Source: an uncultured Clostridia bacterium (lineage in GTDB: Bacteria; Bacillota; Clostridia; Peptostreptococcales; Anaerovoracaceae). Taken from it: DNA of 64,000 nt. The stretch covers positions 186,001 to 250,000 of the forward strand of contig CALIBC010000180.1 in assembly GCA_938045615.1 (NCBI GenBank), read 5' to 3'. Positions 1 to 6,881 of the stretch are shown here, in pieces; the stretch's first letter is position 1; the number at the start of each line of letters is the position of its first letter. The position numbers were made by a program, and so were the translations under genes. A model generated the notes under the pieces. That model had not been told where the DNA came from and searched no databases. It saw only the letters and a program-made list of their open reading frames with translations.

Positions 1-576
1 GATGCGGTGTTCTCGGACGTTGACCAGGATTTTGTCGACAATTTGGGATTGTTCACCGTACAGAGCAGATGCAGCAGCAAGGACGAATATTTGACAAGAC
101 CTGATCTGGGAAGGAGATTGTCCGAAGAAGCTGTTAAGACTATCAAAGAAAAATGTGAGATGAACCCGCAGGTTGAGATATTTGTGTCCGACGGGTTGAG
201 TTCGGCGGCAGTTGCAGCAAATACTGAAGACGTTCTTTCCGGAGCTATACAAGGGTTGAAGAGCAACGGAATAAACGTTGGAACCCCTTTCTTCCTGAAA
301 TACGGAAGAGTCGGAGCTATGGATGAGGTATCGGAAATATTGAATGCGGATGTTACGTGCGTGCTGATCGGGGAAAGACCGGGTCTGATAACCGCCACCT
401 CAATGTCGGCATACATGGCGTACAAGGGGACCATAGGGATGCCCGAATCACGTCGGACGGTGGTATCCAACATTCATTCGGCGGGAACTATTCCTGCTGA
501 GGCGGGTGCACATCTGGCAGAGATCATTAAAATCATGTTGGAGAAGAAGATAAGCGGAACAGAGTTGAAATTGTAA
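1..576 (+). CDS. eutC: Ethanolamine ammonia-lyase small subunit, 5' end cut by window
   Basis: This is the C-terminal part (191 residues visible) of EutC. EutC pairs with EutB to form the adenosylcobalamin-dependent lyase that splits ethanolamine into acetaldehyde and ammonia inside the Eut microcompartment. The reading frame is open to base 1, so the GTG at 7 is not a real start; the full protein is usually near 295 residues. Family-typical stretches include VSDGLSSAAV, GRVGAMDEV, GERPGL and the conserved end SNIHSAGTIPAEAGAHLAE. The stop lies 11 bases before eutL. EutB should lie just upstream of the window. Confidence 0.95.
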   Translation, partial: DAVFSDVDQDFVDNLGLFTVQSRCSSKDEYLTRPDLGRRLSEEAVKTIKEKCEMNPQVEIFVSDGLSSAAVAANTEDVLSGAIQGLKSNGINVGTPFFLKYGRVGAMDEVSEILNADVTCVLIGERPGLITATSMSAYMAYKGTIGMPESRRTVVSNIHSAGTIPAEAGAHLAEIIKIMLEKKISGTELKL

Positions 577-587
577 GGAGAGAAAAA

Positions 588-1241
588 ATGAAAAGAGATC
601 CATTGAAATCGAATGTTCTTGCCGCAAAGATCATACCGAATGCCAGTCCGGACATGTTGAAAGATTTTACAATTCCGGCGGAGTACAAATCACTGGCACT
701 CATAACGGCTGATTGTGATGATGTAACGTATACGGCTCTTGATGAAGCGACAAAGAAAGCTGACGTTGTGGTCGCATATGCGAAAAGCTTTTACGGCGGC
801 GCGGCAAACGCCAACACAAAACTTGCGGGAGAGATTATAGGTATTCTTGCCGGACCTAACCCTGCGGAGGTCAAAAGTGGATTGGAAGCTGCGATAGATA
901 TGATCGAGAATAAGGCGTATTTCATATCAGCAAATGAAGACGATACGATCGCATACTATGCGCACTGCATATCCAGGACGGGTTCATATCTGTCTGAAGG
1001 AGCAGGAGTTGCCGAGGGCGAGGCGCTGGCTTACCTGATTGCACCTCCTCTTGAGGCAATGTATGCGGTGGATGCTGCGATTAAGGCTGCGGATGTGAAA
1101 CTTTGTGTTCTTTATGCCCCCCCATCCGAAACCAACTTCGGTGGAGCACTTCTCACGGGGAGTCAGTCGGCATGCAAATCGGCGTGTGACGCTTTTGCTG
1201 CGGCTGTGGAATTTGTAGCTGATAATCCGGTCGCTTTTTAA
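588..1241 (+). CDS. eutL: Microcompartment shell protein EutL (tandem BMC trimer)
   Basis: The 217-residue protein has the standard length for EutL, a shell protein made of two fused BMC domains that forms trimers with a gated central pore. The opening (MKRDPLKSNVLAAKIIPNAS), the FYGGAANANTKLAGE stretch and GILAGPNPAEV in the first half, and the second-half stretch EGEALAYLIAPPLEAMYAVDAA are typical. The ATG at 588 follows an AGGAGAG site overlapping the eutC end. The position between eutC and eutM is the normal clostridial order. Confidence 0.95.
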   Translation: MKRDPLKSNVLAAKIIPNASPDMLKDFTIPAEYKSLALITADCDDVTYTALDEATKKADVVVAYAKSFYGGAANANTKLAGEIIGILAGPNPAEVKSGLEAAIDMIENKAYFISANEDDTIAYYAHCISRTGSYLSEGAGVAEGEALAYLIAPPLEAMYAVDAAIKAADVKLCVLYAPPSETNFGGALLTGSQSACKSACDAFAAAVEFVADNPVAF

Positions 1242-1335
1242 AAAGTATTTCATGCGGAAAGAATGGCAGAATGAAGTCAAAAAAAATTGTCGTATATGCG
1301 CAAGCAAGAAGATATTTTAACAGGAGGAAAAGGAA

Positions 1336-1620
1336 ATGACTAATATGCAAGCATTGGGAATGATTGAAACTAAGGGTCTGGTAGGATCTGTAGAGGCTGC
1401 GGACGCAATGGTAAAGGCAGCCAATGTGGTACTTACGGGTAAAGTTCTTGTGGGCGGTGGCCTTGTGACGGTAATGGTAAGAGGAGATGTGGGAGCGGTA
1501 AAAGCAGCGGTAGATGCCGGTGCCGCTGCGGCCGAAAGAGTCGGGGAACTGATCTCTATACATGTAATACCAAGACCACACAATGAGGTTGAGCTGATAT
1601 TGCCCGGAGCGGACAAGTAA
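1336..1620 (+). CDS. eutM: Hexameric BMC shell protein EutM, copy 1
   Basis: A 94-residue single-BMC-domain protein of the EutM/PduA type, the main flat-facet hexamer of the shell. It carries the canonical ALGMIETKGLVGSVEAADAM, GLVTVMVRGDVGAVKAAV and HVIPRPH motifs. The ATG at 1336 follows AGGAGG at 1322-1327 with 8-base spacing; a second Met three codons on is less well placed. A near-identical copy lies at 2130-2414, differing at about eight residues, mostly in the last twelve. The 94-base gap after eutL holds no obvious terminator, so it is probably one operon. Confidence 0.95.
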   Translation: MTNMQALGMIETKGLVGSVEAADAMVKAANVVLTGKVLVGGGLVTVMVRGDVGAVKAAVDAGAAAAERVGELISIHVIPRPHNEVELILPGADK

Positions 1621-1651
1621 GAGAAACAAGTGAGGAATTAGGAGAACTCAA

Positions 1652-2137
1652 ATGTTGGCTTTAGGAATGATAGAGGTCTATGGCAGAGTTGGAGCCATAG
1701 AGGGACTGGACAGTGCATTGAAGAGCGCCAACGTTCATCTGGTAAACATGATCAGAGTGGGCGGAGGGCTGACATCGGTATTCATCGAAGGAGATGTCGG
1801 TGCGGTCAAAGCAGCGATAGATTCGGCTGCCGCCGCAGCTTCTGAGGTAGGCAGGCTTTGCTCAAATCATGTAATACCGAGACCGGACAAAGCTGTAAGA
1901 GCGATGCTTGAAATGAAGGTTACCGTGAATGAGACTGTCGAAAAGAAAGATGAACATGCTCAAAACAAGAGCCCGGAAAGTATGACGGTGAGTCGGCTAA
2001 GGGCATTGGCAAGGGAGATTGAAGACTTTCCTTTGTCGAAAGAAGAAATCAAATTTGCAAAAAAAGATGAACTGGTTAATGCTCTAAATAGTACAAAGGG
2101 CGATGTAAAGGATAACGGAGGAAAAGGAAATGACTAA
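1652..2137 (+). CDS. eutK: BMC shell protein with C-terminal helical extension (EutK-like)
   Basis: The protein has 161 residues. Residues 1-90 form a BMC domain (MLALGMIEVYGRVGAIEGLD, GGGLTSVFIEGDVGAVKAAI, NHVIPRPDKAV). A polar linker follows, then a small helical module at about 109-146 with TVSRLRALAREIEDFPLSKEEI and KKDELVNAL. This extension resembles SAP/Rho-N-type helix-extended folds and matches the size of E. coli EutK, whose C-terminal domain is a helix-turn-helix-like fold. It is not clear whether this one binds nucleic acid. The 3' end overlaps the second eutM by 8 bases. Confidence 0.75.
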   Translation: MLALGMIEVYGRVGAIEGLDSALKSANVHLVNMIRVGGGLTSVFIEGDVGAVKAAIDSAAAAASEVGRLCSNHVIPRPDKAVRAMLEMKVTVNETVEKKDEHAQNKSPESMTVSRLRALAREIEDFPLSKEEIKFAKKDELVNALNSTKGDVKDNGGKGND

Positions 2138-2414
2138 TATGCAAGCATTGGGAATGATTGAAACCAAGGGTCTGGTAGGATCTGTGGAAGCTGCGGATGC
2201 GATGGTAAAGGCGGCAAATGTCACTCTCACGGGCAAAGTTCTTGTGGGTGGCGGTCTTGTAACGGTAATGGTGAGAGGAGACGTAGGCGCAGTCAAAGCG
2301 GCGGTGGATGCAGGTGCCGCTGCGGCTGAAAGAGTAGGAGAACTGATTTCGATCCATGTAATACCAAGACCACACAGTGATGTGGAAATGATATTGCCCA
2401 AACAGGAGCAGTAA
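2130..2414 (+). CDS. eutM: Hexameric BMC shell protein EutM, copy 2
   Basis: A second 94-residue EutM-type shell protein. It matches copy 1 in about 86 of 94 residues; the changes are V32T and several in the C-terminal tail, which ends KQEQ instead of GADK. The ribosome binding site and first codons (GGAGGAAAAGGAAATGAC) are also the same as at copy 1, which suggests a recent duplication or gene conversion. Its start lies inside the end of the eutK-like gene, so the two are probably translationally coupled. Confidence 0.94.
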   Translation: MTNMQALGMIETKGLVGSVEAADAMVKAANVTLTGKVLVGGGLVTVMVRGDVGAVKAAVDAGAAAAERVGELISIHVIPRPHSDVEMILPKQEQ

Positions 2415-2448
2415 CTTACAGCATAAGGTATTAAAGGAGGTGTGGTAG

Positions 2449-3264
2449 TTGAAAGTTATAACAGAGGCTTTGATAAGAGCCGAACTAAAAGCTGCACAAC
2501 CTGAAGTGTATTATATACCGGAGGGCAAAATACTGTCTCCCGCGGCCAGAGAATATCTGCAAAGTATGCAGGTAGGGATTGATTTGGAGAAAAACCGTAT
2601 GGTCGATAAAAAAAATAAAATAGTCGACCGGACTCATTCGTGCGCCGAACATCGGGAAATGGAGGGAGATTCTGACGGAAATAATCGGGACGGAATGGTT
2701 CAGAGGGCAAAGTATATCGATTATGAAACGGGAGCCGGGTACATGACTAAACCGGAGCATATGACTCAGATTTACGGAAATATGCTGGTGGACAAGGATC
2801 ATCCAAGAATCAGGTATAGAGGGAAGCTTGATAGACTACAGGCCGAGGTCGTAAATGCCCAGTGTGTAATAAAAAATACGGGCAAATACATTATGATTAT
2901 CGATGAACTGGGCGACATTCTGGATGTGCTTAGAGAAATGATGCGATGTGAAGTCATGGACGAGCCGTTTGCAAATGAAACCATCATAGGTTTGAACCAT
3001 AAAGAATTAAGAGAAAGATCACATAATCCTATGAAGTTTTATAACATAAAACAGATGCTTTTGCCGGATTACAACATGGGAATGGTACATTCTGTCCTGA
3101 ATGTGCTCAGAACCTCGATCAGAGAGGCGGAAGTAATAGCGGTCGCTGCGTTCAAACAGAACAGAAAACTTGAAAGAACTGACATAATCGAGGAGCTCAA
3201 CAGATTGTCGAGTGCACTTCACATCATGATGTGCAAGTATCTTGCGGGGGAATACGACAAATAG
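2449..3264 (+). CDS. eutT: Cobalamin adenosyltransferase EutT
   Basis: EutT makes adenosylcobalamin, the cofactor of EutBC, from ATP and cobalamin. The 271-residue protein starts at TTG 2449, six bases after AAGGAGGTG. Residues 1-45 form an N-terminal module with ITEALIR and KILSPAAREYL. The catalytic region has KPEHMTQIYGNMLVDKDHPR and a helical C-terminal half. The Cys-Cys-x2-Cys metal motif of enterobacterial EutT is absent; only H63, C65 and H68 occur in the equivalent area, so this looks like the metal-independent type. The N-terminal module recurs in the small protein at 6548-6856. Confidence 0.88.
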   Translation: MKVITEALIRAELKAAQPEVYYIPEGKILSPAAREYLQSMQVGIDLEKNRMVDKKNKIVDRTHSCAEHREMEGDSDGNNRDGMVQRAKYIDYETGAGYMTKPEHMTQIYGNMLVDKDHPRIRYRGKLDRLQAEVVNAQCVIKNTGKYIMIIDELGDILDVLREMMRCEVMDEPFANETIIGLNHKELRERSHNPMKFYNIKQMLLPDYNMGMVHSVLNVLRTSIREAEVIAVAAFKQNRKLERTDIIEELNRLSSALHIMMCKYLAGEYDK

Positions 3265-3360
3265 GCTGTCATGTTGCACGGGAAAGAGGGCATGAGCAAA
3301 ACATTATGACTGCAGTGGATGATTTGAAAGATAACTCTTTGGCAGAGAAAGGATGAGAGA

Positions 3361-4599
3361 ATGTTTAAAGAATTAGTTAACAGTATTACGGATGCGAGTG
3401 TTTTTACGAAGAGCTTGTCCGAATGGTTCTCTACGATATCCATCAATAAAATCATTATTTTCATAATGATGATCTTTATGATCGTGGGAGCTGTGGACAA
3501 GATCCGCGGAAATAAGAAAGGATACGGGGAACAGTTCGACGAAGGATTTAATGCCATGGGTCCTCTTGCCATAGCAATGGCAGGTGTAGTTGCCGCTGCA
3601 CCGGTTCTGGCGATAATACTCAAACCGATCATAGTGCCTGTATATGAATTGTTCGGCGCGGACTCCTCAATGTTCGCGACAACGCTTTTGGCCTGCGACA
3701 TGGGTGGATATCCGCTTGCCATGCAGATGGCATCAAATGAAACCATAGGGAATTTCTCGGGGCTTATACTCGGAACGATGATGGGACCTACTATAGTGTT
3801 TACGATTCCCGTGGCACTGAGCATAATTAAAAAAGAAGACAGGGGCTACCTGGGAGCGGGTATATTGGCAGGTTTAATCACAGTTCCCATAGGATGCATA
3901 GTTGGCGGACTTGTGATGAACATGACTCCGTACAAGATCAATATACTTACAATCGTGATCAATTTGATTCCTGTGATCATAATAGCCGGACTTATAATTC
4001 TCGGATTGTGGTTCGCACCGCAAAAGATGATCAATGGGTTCAATAAATTTGGAACCGGTGTTACCGTTGTAATTACTGTTTTCACTGCGATAGCAGTGTT
4101 TGAATATCAAACCGGGATCAAATTCCCGTTGCTTAACAAAATGGTTGAACCGGATGCTGCCGGAGTCGTTCCGCTTGAATCGGGGCTGCTGGTTTGCGGT
4201 CAGATCGCAATCGTCTTGATAGGGGCATTTCCGATGGTCAAATGGATCACAAACACCTTTGAAAAACCGCTTAAGAAAATAGGAGCCAAACTTGGAATGG
4301 ATCAGGAGGGATCCGCAGGTTTGATAGCGACTTTGGCAAACAATATAGCAATGTTCAATATAATGGGCGAAATGAACGCAAAAGGGAAGTTGCTCAATGT
4401 AGCATTTGCCGTTTCCGCCGCTTTCGTGTTCGGGGATCATCTCGGGTTCACTGCGGGTGTAAACAGTGAAATGATTTTTCCTGTCATAGTCGGCAAACTG
4501 GTGGCCGGAATCACGGCACTGATCCTTGCGAATGCACTTTCGCACATGCTGCTTGCAAAGGTGGAAGCGAGCAGACCCGCGGAAGAAGAAAGAGAGTAA
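3361..4599 (+). CDS. eutH: Ethanolamine permease EutH
   Basis: EutH is the membrane carrier for ethanolamine uptake. The 412-residue product has about ten hydrophobic segments and family-typical stretches such as EGFNAMGPLAIAMAGVVAAAP, CDMGGYPLAMQMA and the FGDHLGFTAGV motif near the C-terminus. The 96-base gap before it contains only an AGAAAGGA ribosome site and no clear promoter. It ends three bases before eutQ. Confidence 0.95.
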   Translation: MFKELVNSITDASVFTKSLSEWFSTISINKIIIFIMMIFMIVGAVDKIRGNKKGYGEQFDEGFNAMGPLAIAMAGVVAAAPVLAIILKPIIVPVYELFGADSSMFATTLLACDMGGYPLAMQMASNETIGNFSGLILGTMMGPTIVFTIPVALSIIKKEDRGYLGAGILAGLITVPIGCIVGGLVMNMTPYKINILTIVINLIPVIIIAGLIILGLWFAPQKMINGFNKFGTGVTVVITVFTAIAVFEYQTGIKFPLLNKMVEPDAAGVVPLESGLLVCGQIAIVLIGAFPMVKWITNTFEKPLKKIGAKLGMDQEGSAGLIATLANNIAMFNIMGEMNAKGKLLNVAFAVSAAFVFGDHLGFTAGVNSEMIFPVIVGKLVAGITALILANALSHMLLAKVEASRPAEEERE

Positions 4600-4602
4600 C
4601 TC

Positions 4603-5043
4603 ATGGAAATAGATAAAAAAGAACTTCGTAAAATAATAAATGAAGTGATCGAAGAAGCCTTAAAGAGAAATTCTACCGAAGATTTTCTTAAGGAAAAGGA
4701 TCCGAGCGGAATCATAAAAATCAGACCCTCAACAGTGAAATGTGAACAGTTCAAGGATGCGGAGGGAGTTTATCTCAAAGATGTGGTGACTCTTGAGGAA
4801 GCTCCGCGCATGGGAGCGGGAATAATGGAACTGGATCATACGAGTTTTGAGTGGACGCTCACATACGATGAGTATGACTATGTGATAGACGGAGAACTTG
4901 AAATTGAGATTGACGGCAGAGTGGTAAGAGCAGAAGTGGGAGATATAATATATATCCCTAAAAATAGCCATATTCATTTCCAAACATCCACTACGGCAAG
5001 GTACGCATACTTCGTATATCCTGCGGATTGGCAGCAAAAATAA
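4603..5043 (+). CDS. eutQ: EutQ, cupin-fold protein with N-terminal targeting helix
   Basis: The 146-residue protein has a C-terminal cupin domain (DEYDYVIDGELEIEIDGR, VGDIIYIPKNSHIHF) typical of EutQ, which is needed for ethanolamine growth; acetate-kinase activity has been reported for the Salmonella protein. Residues 1-20 form an amphipathic helix (DKKELRKIINEVIEEALKR), the kind of sequence that targets cargo into microcompartments. It is shorter than enterobacterial EutQ (about 230 residues) but usual for clostridial versions. Confidence 0.9.
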   Translation: MEIDKKELRKIINEVIEEALKRNSTEDFLKEKDPSGIIKIRPSTVKCEQFKDAEGVYLKDVVTLEEAPRMGAGIMELDHTSFEWTLTYDEYDYVIDGELEIEIDGRVVRAEVGDIIYIPKNSHIHFQTSTTARYAYFVYPADWQQK

Positions 5044-5079
5044 AACAGTAAAAAGCGGAAAGAATCGGGGGTTATGTAA

Positions 5080-5925
5080 ATGAGTAAGGAGTCAATAAAT
5101 TTTAAACACTGCAATGATCTGATCACAGCATTTGAAAATTCTATTGAGAATCCCGTAGCGGGCAACTCCCGAATTTATCACACAGGTGTAGATCTGGGCA
5201 CAGCATACGTTGTGATGACGGTGCTTGATGAGAACTATAAACCTGTAGCCGGTGCATGCCGGCGTGCCGATGTGGTTAGAGACGGGATGGTGGTGGATTA
5301 CATAGGGGCAATCAGAATCGTCAAAACAATGAAAGAAACCATAGAAAACAGGATCGGGGCGGAATTGCTCTATGCTGCAGCCGCGATCCCGCCCGGGATG
5401 GATAAACTTGACGGTGGTGCCGTAGCCAATGTCTGCCGCTCGGCAGGCTTTGAAATAACCGCACTTTTGGATGAAGCCACTGCCGCAAACAGTTTGCTTA
5501 AAATGGAAAACGGCGCAATAGTGGATATCGGTGGAGGCACTACGGGTATAGCCGTAATAAAAGACAAAAAGATTGTTTCCACAGTGGACGAGGCGACGGG
5601 TGGAGTGCATTTTTCGTTAGTATTGTCGGGAGCATACAAAATGAAATTTGATGATGCCGATGAATACAAAAGAAACATTGAAAATCATGCTGAAATAATT
5701 ACTGTGGTAAGACCGGTTATAGAAAAAATATCCGGAATAATTGAAAGTGCGGTTTACCCATATGATATTGATACTGTCGTTTTGGTTGGAGGCAGCAGTT
5801 GTCTTTCCGGCATTGAGAAAATAGTCGAAAAGAACACGGGAATAAGAACTCTTAAGCCCGATAATCCGTTGTTTGTCACGCCTCTTGGAATAGCTTTGAA
5901 CTGTACGAGAGAGATAATATATTGA
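5080..5925 (+). CDS. eutJ: EutJ, Hsp70/actin-fold chaperone-like protein
   Basis: A 281-residue protein of the EutJ family with the actin/Hsp70 ATPase fold. It carries phosphate-1 (VDLGTAYVVMTVLDE), connect-1/phosphate-2 (VDIGGGTTGIAVIKD) and adenosine (VLVGGSSCLSGIEKIVE) motifs, without the Hsp70 substrate-binding domain. A chaperone role in lyase or shell assembly is inferred in the literature and not firmly shown. The start at 5080 follows AAAGAATCGGGGG, a loose ribosome site. Confidence 0.92.
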   Translation: MSKESINFKHCNDLITAFENSIENPVAGNSRIYHTGVDLGTAYVVMTVLDENYKPVAGACRRADVVRDGMVVDYIGAIRIVKTMKETIENRIGAELLYAAAAIPPGMDKLDGGAVANVCRSAGFEITALLDEATAANSLLKMENGAIVDIGGGTTGIAVIKDKKIVSTVDEATGGVHFSLVLSGAYKMKFDDADEYKRNIENHAEIITVVRPVIEKISGIIESAVYPYDIDTVVLVGGSSCLSGIEKIVEKNTGIRTLKPDNPLFVTPLGIALNCTREIIY

Positions 5926-5938
5926 CGGGAGACGAATT

Positions 5939-6259
5939 ATGGATTTCAGGATAATAAAATCACCCTCGAAAGGAACTCTTGACATAGTCAAGAAAAGGAT
6001 GGGCTTTCCTAAGGAAAGCCCGGTCGATGATGCGGATGCGATAGGTCTTGTCCAAGGCAAAATGATAGACATGGTTTGTGCGGCGGATATAGCTGAAAAA
6101 GCGGTTGGAGTGCGGGTTTTTGATGTCAAGGGCATCTGCCCTCAGCACATGACACTTCTTGCCATATTCGGAGACACAGCTTCTGTTACGAATGCTTTGG
6201 CGGAAATAGAAAGTAAACTGAAAGAAGGTATGTACAATGATTACAGCCAGGATTATTGA
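5939..6259 (+). CDS. eutS: Small BMC shell protein, probably EutS/PduU-like permuted type
   Basis: The 106-residue protein has an N-terminal strand segment (FRIIKSPSKGTLDIVKKRMG) followed by a BMC core with DADAIGLVQGKMIDMVCAADI and MTLLAIFGDTASVTNALAEI. The leading RIIxSPxxGT segment ahead of the core resembles the circularly permuted EutS/PduU hexamers. It lacks the usual GxxxG pore loop of EutM, so it may be a distinct pore or vertex-near protein. It overlaps eutN by 23 bases. The assignment to EutS rather than another permuted BMC class is uncertain. Confidence 0.6.
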   Translation: MDFRIIKSPSKGTLDIVKKRMGFPKESPVDDADAIGLVQGKMIDMVCAADIAEKAVGVRVFDVKGICPQHMTLLAIFGDTASVTNALAEIESKLKEGMYNDYSQDY

Positions 6260-6503
6260 TAATGTGTGGGCTACAAAAAAAGCTGATTCATTGCGAGGGT
6301 ATAAGCTTATGCTTGCCGAGGTCATAGGTGGAAGAGAAAGCGGCAGAAGGATGGTGGTTGTGGATAATATAAGCGGTGGAGTGGGAGACAGAGTCATAAT
6401 TGCCACAGGCTCATCGGCCAGAAAGATGCTCGGCGACGACAGTATCCCCGTGGATGCCGCGGTGGTGGGGATCATAGACGAGGACTGCGATGTGGAGAAA
6501 TAA
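6237..6503 (+). CDS. eutN: Pentameric BMC vertex protein EutN
   Basis: An 88-residue EutN/CcmL-family protein (BMC-P) that caps the vertices of the shell. It opens MITARIIDNVWATKKADSL and has the beta-barrel motifs YKLMLAEVI, MVVVDNISGGVGDRVIIATG and the ending VDAAVVGIIDE. The start codon lies inside the preceding gene after AAGAAGGT, which points to translational coupling. Confidence 0.94.
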   Translation: MITARIIDNVWATKKADSLRGYKLMLAEVIGGRESGRRMVVVDNISGGVGDRVIIATGSSARKMLGDDSIPVDAAVVGIIDEDCDVEK

Positions 6504-6547
6504 GCATCATTTGATGATAAATGCGATGAAAGGAATGGTTGCGTGAA

Positions 6548-6856
6548 ATGAAGAAATTGATAACGGAAAAGAGCGTGGAAGAATTTCTTGAAACTGATTC
6601 AAAAGAATTCCACGTAGACAGCAATACTCTAATCACTCCGTCGGCAAAAGATCTGGCAAGAAAGAGAGGCATAGAGTTTGTTTATGGAGAAAACGATAAC
6701 GCAGGAATGTGCGGTAAAACAGACGGTGATGAAAAACAGAAGCATAAAGAAGCGTGTTCAAAAGCGAAAGAGAATTCTACTCTCACCGAAAAGGAACGCC
6801 GGGATATAGTGGCGGCTGTGATTGAAGTGTTGAAAGAGAAAGGAATCTTGAATTAG
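6548..6856 (+). CDS. Small Eut-operon protein of unknown function, putative BMC cargo adaptor
   Basis: I do not recognise a named family. The 102-residue product (105 if TTG at 6539 is used) has three parts. Residues 1-45 form a module (ITEKSVEEFLETDSKEF, then ITPSAKDLARKRGIEFVYG) that resembles the N-terminal module of EutT at 2449. A charged low-complexity linker follows. The last 23 residues form an amphipathic helix (LTEKERRDIVAAVIEVLKEK) that looks like an encapsulation peptide. GAAAGGA at 6528-6534 could serve either start. A scaffold or tethering role is inference only. Confidence 0.7.
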   Translation: MKKLITEKSVEEFLETDSKEFHVDSNTLITPSAKDLARKRGIEFVYGENDNAGMCGKTDGDEKQKHKEACSKAKENSTLTEKERRDIVAAVIEVLKEKGILN

Positions 6857-6881
6857 AGTAACAGACGGTCAGGAGGACGAG

